Shown here: positions 53,113 to 62,315 of the stretch, piece after piece
Position numbering within the stretch: the stretch's first letter is position 1
How the letters are laid out: each line of letters opens with the position of its first letter
Assembly (NCBI RefSeq): GCF_002005305.1
Contig: NZ_CP014782.1
Span: 4,092,001 to 4,156,000, forward strand
Source: Shewanella psychrophila
Lineage (GTDB): Bacteria > Pseudomonadota > Gammaproteobacteria > Enterobacterales > Shewanellaceae
Direction: 5' to 3'
Length of the DNA: 64,000 nucleotides
The notes under the pieces: model-generated
What the model was told of the DNA's origin: nothing
The model's database searches: none
The model's input: only the letters and a program-made list of their open reading frames with translations
Position numbers and translations under genes: made by a program

Positions 53113-54027
53113 TCACAAAGTCAAGATAAGGCCACAAAAAAAATAGCCATCATCATGCGCTCAAAAAACTCGGCTTGGGTCATTGCCAATACACTTGCGG
53201 CACTCAATTCGCAAGATTTCCAAGATTATGAACTGATTCTGGTTGACTCAGGATCGACAGATGCAACGCTAGAGATCGCTAGCTTCTATGATTGCCGACT
53301 CATTGAGATTGAACCTGGTGATTACTATCCAGGTAAAGTACTTAACCAGGCCATTGAACAATGCCAGGCTGAGGTTGTGGTTTTTTTGAACTCCGACGCC
53401 GTATTACTGAGGGACGACTCCCTCACTAATTTACTCGACGCATTCAATGATCCCGACATAGTCGCAGCATTTGGGCGGCAAATCCCCCGCCCTGAAGCTC
53501 ATCTATGGGTGAAACGTGACTATGCCACCAGCTTTCCAGCAACAGGCAATCCTCCCAGCTGGATCACGCTATCTTTGCCCTTTGCTGCCATTCGCCGTCA
53601 ACATTGGCAACAACACCCTTTCTATCAGGATGCCTGGGCTTCGGAAGATACCGAATGGGGACACTGGGCGCAAACGAGTGGATACAAATTAGCCTATGTA
53701 CCCCAAGCATTACTGATGCACTCTCATAATTACACCTTAAAACAAGTGTACGGTCGGCGCTATGTGGAAGGAGAAGCCGATGCATTTATCTATCATAAGA
53801 AACACAAACTAACCTCAGCTATCTCCGGTTTTGCCAAAGGTTTGCTACGGGACTGTTTTCAACACATGATCACTAGAGACTTAAGAGGGCTACTGTTCAC
53901 TCCCAGCCGTCTATTTGTCTATCACTGGGCATACTATGCAGGTCTCCGCTGGGGTAACACCCGGATCCGTCAGCAAATCAAAAACGATTCCACAGGGCAA
54001 CGAGCAGTATTATCACGATACCAGTGA
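52930..54027 (+). CDS. GT2-family glycosyltransferase with repeat-derived N-terminal tail
   Basis: The 365-residue protein has a low-complexity tail at residues 1-65 made of four 14-residue repeats (for example SQEHIEESSLPEAA at 48-61). A GT-A domain follows from about residue 71: KIAIIMRSKNSAW, LILVDSGSTDATLEIA, VVVFLNSDAVLL (DxD-like) and ASEDTEWGHWAQ (catalytic-base region). It resembles rhamnosyltransferase-like GT2 enzymes. AGGAG lies seven to eight bases before the ATG, itself inside the repeat. The tail looks added by repeat expansion and is probably disordered. Confidence 0.88.
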   Translation: MPKQYHKTVSKRLPVPEAISKDSMKETSHVESSSLECIEKNSLAESSSQEHIEESSLPEAASQSQDKATKKIAIIMRSKNSAWVIANTLAALNSQDFQDYELILVDSGSTDATLEIASFYDCRLIEIEPGDYYPGKVLNQAIEQCQAEVVVFLNSDAVLLRDDSLTNLLDAFNDPDIVAAFGRQIPRPEAHLWVKRDYATSFPATGNPPSWITLSLPFAAIRRQHWQQHPFYQDAWASEDTEWGHWAQTSGYKLAYVPQALLMHSHNYTLKQVYGRRYVEGEADAFIYHKKHKLTSAISGFAKGLLRDCFQHMITRDLRGLLFTPSRLFVYHWAYYAGLRWGNTRIRQQIKNDSTGQRAVLSRYQ

Positions 54028-54269
54028 TTGCAATCTTTAATGACTACCATAGTGAGTTGCATTATGCCAAAGCAACTCCCCTCCCTGCTCCTTACTTACC
54101 AAGATTAAAGCCATACTAATTAAATCAGTTGGTTACCTATATAAATGTAGATTTATGTACTTGGTCTCAATATTGCTTTATTAACTATTTAGCCAGCTCC
54201 CCTGAGAGGCAGGTACTTCCTGAAAATGAGGAGATGGCAACATTGATTAAGGTATATCAGGGATCCTAT

Positions 54270-55532
54270 ATGAGAAATCGTGAAAGATATCCTATCGCTC
54301 AAGTCATGCGTAGATTCCATTTGAAAGAATGGGGCGGTATGGAAGCTGCGGTTTGGAATACTAGCCAAGGCTTAAAGTTACATCACCACATAAATAGCCA
54401 TATTCTGTGTACACAAGCACTCAATCGAGTCCCGGCAGAGCTTCTAGAAAACATCCCAATTGAGCGTTTTCGTTATCACTATCCCTACTTAGGTTTAACT
54501 AAAGAAAAGAAACTCAAACTGGATAAGAAAGGGGGTAACCCCTACTCTTTTTCCCTGAGCCAGAGATTATTGACCGGTGAGTTTCGCTTGTATCATTGCC
54601 ACACTATGCAACGTATGGCTGCCATGGTGAGATATGCAGCTAGACGGCGGGGGTTACCCTACATTATCTCCTTACATGGCGGTCAATTTACAGTTCCTCA
54701 AACCGAAATAGACAGCCTGATAAAACCGCTGGAAAAAACCCTTAATGCAGGTAAGGCTATCGATCTACTTTTACAAGCTCATAAAGTACTTTCCGATGCC
54801 AGTGGCATTATCTGTATTGGTTACAATGAATACCTTAAAACCCGAATTCAATTTCCGCAAAAGCCTGTGATTTACTTACCCAATGGAGTGAATTCAAATC
54901 ATTTCTCAACGCCATCTAGCCTAAATGTTCATCAACATCTAGGTATACCCAAGGAGCGAAATCTGCTGTTATCTATCGGGCGTATCGACAGTCAAAAAAA
55001 TCAGCTAATGCTGGTCGACTTACTAAATCGATTGCATGACAAGGGAGAAAACCAGTACCAATTGATATTGGCCGGCCCAGTGATCCAGTCAAGCTACCTG
55101 AGTCAAATACTGAGTAGAATTAAACACTATAGGCTGCAAGCCTATGTCACCATCATTCCTGGCATTGAGCCGGATCATGAGTTGCTACCGGCATTATATC
55201 AACAATCGTCCTGTTTCTTACTTGCTTCAACTCATGAACCTTTCGGTATCGTTGTATTGGAAGCATGGAGTGCTGGTTTACCTATCGTTGCCAGTCGTGT
55301 TGGCAGCTTAGTTCATCTGATCAGACACAACCAAGATGGTTTACTTTTTAATCCAGATAACCTGGACTCACTGCAAGCGAACATCAGTAAAATTTTAACC
55401 TCACCATCGTTTGCCAAAAAATTGAGCAAACGGGGCCTAGCTAGGGTAGCAAGCGAATACTGTTGGCCCCAAGTCGTTTCCCGTTTACAGGCATTTTATC
55501 AAACCGTAGAAAACTGGCATTACAGTCAGTAG
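54270..55532 (+). CDS. GT4-family glycosyltransferase
   Basis: The frame is open from TTG 54129, but ATG 54270 has AGGG seven bases upstream and begins just before the recognisable domain, so the protein is about 420 residues. Landmarks are RRFHLKEWGGMEAAVWNTSQGL, PYIISLHGGQF, IYLPNGVNSNHF, LLSIGRIDSQKNQ and the donor-site EPFGIVVLEAWSAGLPIVAS with Glu-x7-Glu. A shorter or longer N-terminus is possible. It is separated from the GT2 gene by about 240 bases, the largest gap inside the cluster. Confidence 0.87.
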   Translation: MRNRERYPIAQVMRRFHLKEWGGMEAAVWNTSQGLKLHHHINSHILCTQALNRVPAELLENIPIERFRYHYPYLGLTKEKKLKLDKKGGNPYSFSLSQRLLTGEFRLYHCHTMQRMAAMVRYAARRRGLPYIISLHGGQFTVPQTEIDSLIKPLEKTLNAGKAIDLLLQAHKVLSDASGIICIGYNEYLKTRIQFPQKPVIYLPNGVNSNHFSTPSSLNVHQHLGIPKERNLLLSIGRIDSQKNQLMLVDLLNRLHDKGENQYQLILAGPVIQSSYLSQILSRIKHYRLQAYVTIIPGIEPDHELLPALYQQSSCFLLASTHEPFGIVVLEAWSAGLPIVASRVGSLVHLIRHNQDGLLFNPDNLDSLQANISKILTSPSFAKKLSKRGLARVASEYCWPQVVSRLQAFYQTVENWHYSQ

Positions 55533-55600
55533 CGAATAGCTCAGGAGGGAGACTCACCCTTGTCAGTCTCCCTATATAAATAGTAAAGAGAGGGATGGAT

Positions 55601-56752
55601 ATGCGTCTTCTATTTAGTGCTTGTGGCTTTGATTGTGGGCAATCAGGTATTTCTCAATACATGCAAAATGTGGTGACTGAGTTACTTAAATTGCATCATG
55701 TTACCGTGATAATCAATAACAGTGACCATAGATACTGGCCCATCGAGCACCCCAGGCAAACCCTCGAGGTCCTCCCCTGGTACTTAAACAAGCCTATTAT
55801 CAATATGGTTTATCACACTTGGTTGCTGCCTTGGCAGCTCAAGAAACAACTTAAGACCACCCAGTATGACGCCCTCATTTTACCGGCAGCTAACCGTCGT
55901 GTCTTGAGTCATTATCCCTTACCTACTGTTGCCACCTTTCACGATCTGTCCCAATGCCATATCGCCAACAAGTACGGCTTTCTTCGTATGCACTACATAC
56001 GCCATCTGATCCCTAAATTTCTGCAGCCAAGAGCGAGTCCCCATCGCCCTCATCTCATCGCCGTTAGTGACAATACCCGCAAAGATATGGAAACGTTTCT
56101 TCATATCCCGGCAGAAAATATCTGTGTGCTACACAATGGTTATGATAAGAGTCAGTTCAATACGCAACAACCTAAAGACTACATCCAACGATTACAACGC
56201 CTCAATCTCAAACCCGGTTACCTGCTATATGTCTCTCGTATCGAGCATCCGGGCAAGAATCATATCGGCTTGCTCCAAGCATATGAGAAGCTGCCCCAGC
56301 AGATACGTCACAAACACCCGCTGGTGCTCGTGGGTAGTGCCTGGTCCGGTGCAGAAGTCGTGTTTAAACGTATTGCCGACTCTCCAGCAGCTAACTCAAT
56401 TAAAGTGCTAGGATTTGTAGATAGCAAGGATCTCCCCACCCTCTATCACGGAGCTGTGACCACTGTGATGCCCTCGCTTTATGAAGGGTTCGGGATCCCA
56501 CTCGTTGAGGCGATGGCTTGCGCAACACCTGTGACTTGCTCTAATCGAGGAGCGATGCCGGAAGTTGTGGGAGAAGCGGCCCTTTGTTTCGATCCAGAAA
56601 GTCCAACAAGTATCGCCCAATGCCTAGGACAGATACTCACACAGCCGTCATTTCAACAACACCTCATCCAGCAGGGTCTCCAGCGGGTAACAGCCTTCGA
56701 CTGGGGAATTCACACCACACTGTTACTCAAAACGTTAAAAAAAAATATATAA
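55601..56752 (+). CDS. GT4-family glycosyltransferase (WbaZ/mannosyltransferase-like)
   Basis: The 383-residue GT-B enzyme starts MRLLFSACGFDCGQSGISQYMQ and has LPTVATFHDLSQC, LIAVSDNTRKDM, LLYVSRIEHPGKNHIGLLQAYE and PSLYEGFGIPLVEAMACATPVTCSN-like donor-site sequence with Glu-x7-Glu. The wording is close to bacterial mannosyltransferases of the WbaZ/MtfB group. ATG 55601 has GAGGG six bases upstream; the ATG six bases earlier abuts that site and is rejected. Confidence 0.9.
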   Translation: MRLLFSACGFDCGQSGISQYMQNVVTELLKLHHVTVIINNSDHRYWPIEHPRQTLEVLPWYLNKPIINMVYHTWLLPWQLKKQLKTTQYDALILPAANRRVLSHYPLPTVATFHDLSQCHIANKYGFLRMHYIRHLIPKFLQPRASPHRPHLIAVSDNTRKDMETFLHIPAENICVLHNGYDKSQFNTQQPKDYIQRLQRLNLKPGYLLYVSRIEHPGKNHIGLLQAYEKLPQQIRHKHPLVLVGSAWSGAEVVFKRIADSPAANSIKVLGFVDSKDLPTLYHGAVTTVMPSLYEGFGIPLVEAMACATPVTCSNRGAMPEVVGEAALCFDPESPTSIAQCLGQILTQPSFQQHLIQQGLQRVTAFDWGIHTTLLLKTLKKNI

Positions 56753-56808
56753 AAACAAACAAATCTGCTTAACAAGCCCTCAAAAATAATCGAGGCAAGG
56801 AGATCATC

Positions 56809-58029
56809 ATGAAGGTACTTTTTGTAACACCTTACATCCCCTACCCCCTTAACAGCGGGACCCATCAGCGCGTATTTAATTTACTTAAAGCTGTATGCTG
56901 TGAACATGAAGTGGTTTTTTTTAGCCTTACCCATAGTGATGAAGAGCTCTCACGAGCCAAAGAATTACAGTCACTCTTGCCATTTAGTCAGTTCCACACT
57001 GAACCCATAAAATTAAAAGCTTGGCGCACCCTGTCAAAACGCTTGTTTGACCCCGTACCCGATACCTTACATCACTGGTTTGATATTGAGATCTGTCACG
57101 CACTCAAGGCGCTAGTTCAATCACATTCATTTGATTTGGTGCACTGTAGTGATATCTGTATGACTCAGTATTTTCAGGAAATGGACGTTCAATGCCCACT
57201 GATTAACGACCATAGTAGGATAGATAGCGAATACCAATTAGAACAACTGCCCTACCTACGAGGCTGGAAAAGGCGTTTGTCAGCAAGAGAGAATATTGTT
57301 AAAACCCGGAGTTTTGAGAAGCGATTAAGTACACAGTTTCCTCTACATGTGGTGTGTTCGAGGGAAGACAAAGATTATCTGATGAGACACCAGCAACTCG
57401 ATACGCCTCCATTGGTATTAGAAAATGGATTTGACAGTGACTATTTTTACCCACAACAAAAACCCATTAATAACAGTCCAACCTTAGTCTTTACCGGTAC
57501 CATGGACTACGAGCCTAATCTGGACGGCATGCGCTGGTTTATACAGGATATTTGGCCCAAAGTATTGGCAAAACTCCCTAACGCTCGGTTGATGATCGTT
57601 GGCACTAAGCCAACGGTAGAAGTTTACAGTTGGCAAAATGGTAAGCAAGTTGTAGTTACAGGGGAGGTCGCCGATATTCGTCCCTACTATGCCATGGCAG
57701 ATGTTTATATTTGTCCTTTGCGCATAGGCGGGGGGACACGACTAAAACTCGTAGAAGCATTGGCAATGGAACGGCCAGTAGTCAGCACTCGGGTCGGTGC
57801 ACAAGGCTTAGCATTATGCGATCAGCAACATATTTGCTACGCCGACAATGCATCCCAATTTGCGAATAGTATTTTAAATACCCTATCTGACTTAGAATTT
57901 TCACTTAAAATATCAAAGCAAGGCGCTGATCTTGTGAGGGAAAAGTATAGCTGGAAAGATTTGGCACGGCGATTGATTGGGTATTATCAGGAGCATACAA
58001 AAAACAGCTGGAGCTATTCCAATGACTAA
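56809..58029 (+). CDS. GT4-family glycosyltransferase, TIGR03087-like
   Basis: The 406-residue GT-B enzyme begins MKVLFVTPYIPYPLNSGTHQR, contains PLINDHSRIDSEY and LVFTGTMDYEPNLDGMRWF, and ends with IGGGTRLKLVEALAMERPVVST. This wording is typical of the sugar-transferase group found with exopolysaccharide export genes (TIGR03087-type, sometimes in EpsH/PEP-CTERM loci). AAGGAG lies six bases before the ATG. The next gene starts inside its last eight bases. Confidence 0.9.
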   Translation: MKVLFVTPYIPYPLNSGTHQRVFNLLKAVCCEHEVVFFSLTHSDEELSRAKELQSLLPFSQFHTEPIKLKAWRTLSKRLFDPVPDTLHHWFDIEICHALKALVQSHSFDLVHCSDICMTQYFQEMDVQCPLINDHSRIDSEYQLEQLPYLRGWKRRLSARENIVKTRSFEKRLSTQFPLHVVCSREDKDYLMRHQQLDTPPLVLENGFDSDYFYPQQKPINNSPTLVFTGTMDYEPNLDGMRWFIQDIWPKVLAKLPNARLMIVGTKPTVEVYSWQNGKQVVVTGEVADIRPYYAMADVYICPLRIGGGTRLKLVEALAMERPVVSTRVGAQGLALCDQQHICYADNASQFANSILNTLSDLEFSLKISKQGADLVREKYSWKDLARRLIGYYQEHTKNSWSYSND

Positions 58030-59164
58030 TAAAATCACTATTCTTACATTTATTGATGCATTTGGCTGGGAGATCTACCAGAGATACGGATTTCTTGATG
58101 GGATCATTGAAGATGCCCACCCGCTACAAACTACCTTCGGTTTTTCCTCCGGAGCCGACCCCTCTATACTCACGGGTCGCTTTCCGGATGAACATACCCA
58201 TTGGTCTTGCTTTAATTACAACCCAGAGGAATCTCCATTTAAACCCTTTAAATACCTGGCACATTTACCCAGTGCCATTTTCGACCGTGGCCGTGTGCGC
58301 CATTGGCTGAGTAAGGCTATGGCCAAGGTCTATGGCTACACAGGTTATTTCGAGATGTACTCAGTCCCCTTTGCCCATCTGCCCTATTTTGATTATCTGG
58401 AAAAACGCGACTATTTCGTCCCTGGCGGCATCATGGCTACAGATACGATATTCGACTGGTGTGTCAACCAAGACGTTCCCTATTACTGTTCGAACTGGCG
58501 TCATAGTGAACAAGAAATTCTGGCCAGTAACCGCCAAGAAATCGAAAAAGGTGAGACCCGGTTTAACTATGTCTACCTTCCCCGTCTTGATGGCATCATG
58601 CATCAACATGGCACTAAACATCCAGCCGTTGAAAAGCAGATCAACTGGCTAGACCAACAGATCCGTTCTCTGTATGAGCTGGCACAGAATCGATACGATG
58701 AAGTCTCGCTCTACATCATTTCCGATCATGGCATGAAGGATGTCACCGGAGATATCAACCTAATCCCAGATATCCAGGCAACTGGGCTGGAATACGGCAA
58801 AGATTATGTTGCCATGTACGACTCTACCATGGCGCGCTTTTGGTTTATGCAGCCGGATGCGGAAGCCATCATTCGTCGGGTACTCGAACAACAGACCCAC
58901 GGCGCTATCGTCGAAGACGATGAACTAAAGAAAATGCATGTGTATTTTGAGGATCATAGATTTGGTGAACTCTTTTTCTTGATGGAGCCGGGTATGCTCA
59001 TCACCCCCTGTTATATGGGACTTAAATCCATTCCTGGCATGCATGGCTATCACCCAGAGGACAAAGACTCTTACGCCATGATCGCTGCTAATAAACCCAT
59101 CACTGCAAACGTGAAAAGTATCACAGATATTCGCGGGATCATTGAGCATGAACTCCGCATCTGA
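58022..59164 (+). CDS. Alkaline-phosphatase-superfamily (nucleotide pyrophosphatase/phosphodiesterase-type) protein
   Basis: The 380-residue protein has an N-terminal metal-ligand motif ILTFIDAFGW (Asp12), a nucleophile-region block ADPSILTGRFPDEHTHW and the metal site ISDHGMKD at 233-240, followed by HGYHPEDKDSYA near the C-terminus. This is the layout of nucleotide pyrophosphatase/phosphodiesterase and related phosphotransferases. No signal peptide is seen, so it is probably cytoplasmic unless an unusual route exists. ATG 58022 has GGAG about eight bases upstream and overlaps the previous stop. Its place among glycosyltransferases suggests hydrolysis or transfer of a phosphate-linked sugar intermediate, which is inference. 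Confidence 0.82.
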   Translation: MTNKITILTFIDAFGWEIYQRYGFLDGIIEDAHPLQTTFGFSSGADPSILTGRFPDEHTHWSCFNYNPEESPFKPFKYLAHLPSAIFDRGRVRHWLSKAMAKVYGYTGYFEMYSVPFAHLPYFDYLEKRDYFVPGGIMATDTIFDWCVNQDVPYYCSNWRHSEQEILASNRQEIEKGETRFNYVYLPRLDGIMHQHGTKHPAVEKQINWLDQQIRSLYELAQNRYDEVSLYIISDHGMKDVTGDINLIPDIQATGLEYGKDYVAMYDSTMARFWFMQPDAEAIIRRVLEQQTHGAIVEDDELKKMHVYFEDHRFGELFFLMEPGMLITPCYMGLKSIPGMHGYHPEDKDSYAMIAANKPITANVKSITDIRGIIEHELRI

Positions 59165-61145
59165 GTTGTCTTCCCTCGAGGATGATCAAACTGAAACGGG
59201 CGGTCTTAAGATCGATCTGGAGCTGCTTTGGTCGCAAGTTAAAGGCAAAATATGGTTACCATTTCTGGTGGCCATATTGTGTGGTGCCACGACTTTAATT
59301 TTGACTAAGTATTTTATAAAAGATAGCTGGAAAGCCAACACCATCATCATCCGCCATCAAAAGAATATGTCGTCACAAGCTGACATCCCCTACCTCTATC
59401 TACAAATTGACTTCAACACCATAATGCAAACGATATTGGTTAGGGATCACCTGCTTAGGGTTATCGAACGATTGGATCTCCCCCTTACGCCCGAAGACTT
59501 GTACAAAAACATCATTATCAGCCGGGGAAATCGCTCAGATATTATCAATATCGCCGCTGTCTGGCACCAACCAGAAATGGCTGTCAAGATGTCGGACACA
59601 GTCAGTGCCGTCTTTCTTGAATCCTATTCCAGCGTACAAAATTCTGCAGCACAAAAGGTCAATTCATACTTCCTCAATGAGCTGTCAACCAGCCGTAAAT
59701 CACTCATTGCAGCCCAGCTAGCTGAGTCCAACTTCAGGCAGAAACACAACCTGTTGTCATTTGAGGATCAGATGGCATCGAACTACCAAAAAATACAGAC
59801 ATTAGAAATTAAATACATCGAAAGCCAGGTTGCTACAGACGAAAAAAGAGCCAAGCTGCAAGCAACAATCTCAAAACTCACCACTATTCCAAAGGAAATC
59901 CCACTGGAAACCATGGTTGAAGGTGCCGCTTTGAACCGTATCAATGGGCTACGTGAGAACCTACAACTGCTCAAACTTAAATACACCTCGCAAAATCCTA
60001 AGGTCATGGCTATGGAACAAAAAATAGCAACCTTACAGAGTAATTCCGATAACACCTCTGTGACCAGCCAAGCCAGTACAAAAATCTATGGTCAAAATCC
60101 GCTTTATCTGGAGTTAGAGTTGGAGAAGATCCATTATGAATTTGACCTTTATGTCTCAGATCAGTCATTGGCCGGTTATCGCTTAGGCATTAATAATACC
60201 AAAGACAGTTTGAAGCGACTAAGTGCCCTAAGGCAAGAACATCAGCGCCATCAGGACCAAATGATTGAATACCGCAATTTGGTCAACACGTTGGAAGGGC
60301 GAGTCACCGACTCGAAACTGGCTTTAGAGTCGAATATCAGTGACTTTGAAATCATCGAAAACGCGCTGCCTCCAAAATACCCTGAACGTTCATATCGCAA
60401 GCTTATTGCCGTCACTGCTAGTGTGTTTGGCTTTACCGTTAGCGCACTGATACTGATCGCCAGAGTCCTTTTTGATCCAAGAGTAAAAACCCGTAATGAC
60501 CTAGATCCTAAACGTTTAATAGGTGTTCTCCCCGACAAAGATAGTATCGAAGAGTGCCACTATTACAGTGCATTTCAGAGCTTATTTAGCAACCTTGAGC
60601 AGCTTCGAAGTGAGAGCGAAACTCAAAGTAAACTGATCACCTTAAGCAGTACCCACGAACATGAAGGCAAGTCCACCATTGCCCATGCACTCACTGATTT
60701 CTACCTGCGCCAGGGAAAGCGCGTGCTGTATATTGAGTCTGTTGAAGAAAGCGACGGCGTCGATGAAGCCGTACTCAATCCCTTTATCTACGGAAAACAG
60801 TCTCAATGGCAACCCCTCAATATTGCCGAGAGAATCGATCATGCTTACTTCGTTTATGATCAAGACATTTATTTAAATTATCTGGATAAAACCACTTTCG
60901 ATGTAACTATCGACACAATCTCTCAGGACTATGATGTGGTCATTTGGGAACTCTTTCCTGCCCAGCGCCATTTGCAACTTTACAGCGTGATCAACAACTC
61001 CCCTGCCGCCATTCTGTTAATAGCAAAAAGCCTATTTACACGAAAAGATAGCCTCAACCAGGTAATCAACTATTTGAGCGAGAAGAAAATTAAGCCTATA
61101 GGGATCTTACTCACCCAAGTACCTAAGGACATCTACCATGCATAA
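59148..61145 (+). CDS. Wzz/GumC-type polysaccharide copolymerase with degenerate tyrosine-kinase domain
   Basis: The 665-residue protein has a first membrane segment near residues 38-60, a Wzz domain and long coiled-coil region (about 70-415), a second membrane segment near 420-440, then a BY-kinase-like domain. The P-loop THEHEGKSTIAH keeps Lys508, but the Walker A' Asp is Glu530 (VLYIES), the Walker B Asp is Glu601 (VVIWELFP), and no C-terminal Tyr cluster is present. So it can probably set chain length and couple to export, but autophosphorylation is doubtful. ATG 59148 is preferred to TTG 59142. It overlaps both neighbours. Confidence 0.88.
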   Translation: MNSASELSSLEDDQTETGGLKIDLELLWSQVKGKIWLPFLVAILCGATTLILTKYFIKDSWKANTIIIRHQKNMSSQADIPYLYLQIDFNTIMQTILVRDHLLRVIERLDLPLTPEDLYKNIIISRGNRSDIINIAAVWHQPEMAVKMSDTVSAVFLESYSSVQNSAAQKVNSYFLNELSTSRKSLIAAQLAESNFRQKHNLLSFEDQMASNYQKIQTLEIKYIESQVATDEKRAKLQATISKLTTIPKEIPLETMVEGAALNRINGLRENLQLLKLKYTSQNPKVMAMEQKIATLQSNSDNTSVTSQASTKIYGQNPLYLELELEKIHYEFDLYVSDQSLAGYRLGINNTKDSLKRLSALRQEHQRHQDQMIEYRNLVNTLEGRVTDSKLALESNISDFEIIENALPPKYPERSYRKLIAVTASVFGFTVSALILIARVLFDPRVKTRNDLDPKRLIGVLPDKDSIEECHYYSAFQSLFSNLEQLRSESETQSKLITLSSTHEHEGKSTIAHALTDFYLRQGKRVLYIESVEESDGVDEAVLNPFIYGKQSQWQPLNIAERIDHAYFVYDQDIYLNYLDKTTFDVTIDTISQDYDVVIWELFPAQRHLQLYSVINNSPAAILLIAKSLFTRKDSLNQVINYLSEKKIKPIGILLTQVPKDIYHA

Positions 61146-62211
61146 TTTTATCCTGTTCATTAGATTGCTTGCACTGTCTCTTTTGTTATCCAGCTGCGCC
61201 AGCCTGGATAAAACTAGCCCCCCGCCCCTCGAATTACCTTTAGTACTACAAAAAATTGCGGACGTGGAGACCCTAGACGAGCCTGCACATATTTCCCAGC
61301 AGCGCTTAGAGCAAGAGCTAACCAACTTACATCAGGTGAAACCCGGTACTTATGAAATTTCAGCTGGGGATAAATTTAATATTTTCGTTTATGGTGAGCC
61401 AGATTTAAATACTAAACAGGCGATAGTCAAACTCGATGGTAGCCTGACTTTTAAACTCATTGGTGATGTACAAGTTGCGGGGAAAACCGTCCCTCAGGCC
61501 ACAGCCTTAATGGAGAGAAAATTACAACGTTATATTCTTTTTCCTAAGGTAACTCTGATGCCCTACGACATGCGTAGTGCGTCCATCACCATCATAGGTA
61601 AAGTCATTCATCCGGGCGTATATTACTTCGATGGCTCACTCAGAGCCGCCGAAGCCATTGGCCTGGCAGGCGGGTTCTCCACAGGTATTTTTGACGACAA
61701 TACCATCGAATTAGCAGATCTAGAGCACTCCTATATTCAGCGAGGGGAATATTTGTTACCGGTTGATTTAACCAAGCTTATTCGTAAAGGTAACATGCAT
61801 CACAATGTCCCTTTAGTAGACGGGGATTACGTTTACATTGCTTCCTCTATGAGCCAAGAGGTGTTTATCACGGGTGAAGTCAATAAGCCTAGCTATTATG
61901 GCTACAGTGAACGTATGACCTTAGCGCGTCTGGTATCCAGAGCACAGGGTTTACTTCTTTCTGCCAACAGTCACGTACTGGTGATCCGCGGAAACATCAA
62001 GCACCCTCTGGTTTATAAAGTCAACATTGACAAGATTCTTAACGGAGAAACACGTGACTTTTTGATCCAACCCAACGATTTAGTCTATGTCCCCAAGAGT
62101 ATGATCGGCTCGTGGAATTCTTTTCTCACTCAGTTAATGCCGACGCTGGAAACCATGCTGACAGGCTTATTACTCGAACGCGGAGTACACGACTTTCAAA
62201 GTCGTAATTAA
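61138..62211 (+). CDS. Polysaccharide export lipoprotein (Wza/OtnA-like)
   Basis: The 357-residue protein has a lipoprotein signal (LLLSSC lipobox, Cys20), a Poly_export domain near residues 75-165 (KPGTYEISAGDKFNIFVYGEPDLNTKQAIV-like) and two SLBB-type domains (about 150-320), ending with a short C-terminal segment. It should form the outer-membrane channel of the export system with the copolymerase encoded just upstream. AAGGA lies eight bases before the ATG. Confidence 0.93.
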   Translation: MHNFILFIRLLALSLLLSSCASLDKTSPPPLELPLVLQKIADVETLDEPAHISQQRLEQELTNLHQVKPGTYEISAGDKFNIFVYGEPDLNTKQAIVKLDGSLTFKLIGDVQVAGKTVPQATALMERKLQRYILFPKVTLMPYDMRSASITIIGKVIHPGVYYFDGSLRAAEAIGLAGGFSTGIFDDNTIELADLEHSYIQRGEYLLPVDLTKLIRKGNMHHNVPLVDGDYVYIASSMSQEVFITGEVNKPSYYGYSERMTLARLVSRAQGLLLSANSHVLVIRGNIKHPLVYKVNIDKILNGETRDFLIQPNDLVYVPKSMIGSWNSFLTQLMPTLETMLTGLLLERGVHDFQSRN

Positions 62212-62222
62212 GGAAAGCAGAC

Positions 62223-62315
62223 ATGACTAAGGTTAGTTTGTTTATCCTCAACACATCTTTTCCTGACGATGGCATGAGCCAAGGTCATCATAAACAGGAG
62301 AAGAGACATGACTGA
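62223..62315 (+). CDS. Possible 30-residue leader peptide before the O-antigen-ligase-like gene
   Basis: ATG 62223, with AAGGA about eight bases upstream, opens 30 codons (MTKVSLFILNTSF then DDGMSQGHHKQEKRHD) whose stop overlaps the start of the next gene. The first codons partly mirror that gene's own start (both read GACATGACT then AG-TT), suggesting a duplicated initiation region. It could couple translation or be a leftover. No family. Confidence 0.33.
   Translation: MTKVSLFILNTSFPDDGMSQGHHKQEKRHD

Noticed and set aside
54129..54269. N-terminal extension of the GT4 enzyme from TTG 54129
   Set aside because: No ribosome site, and the family domain starts after ATG 54270, which has a good one.
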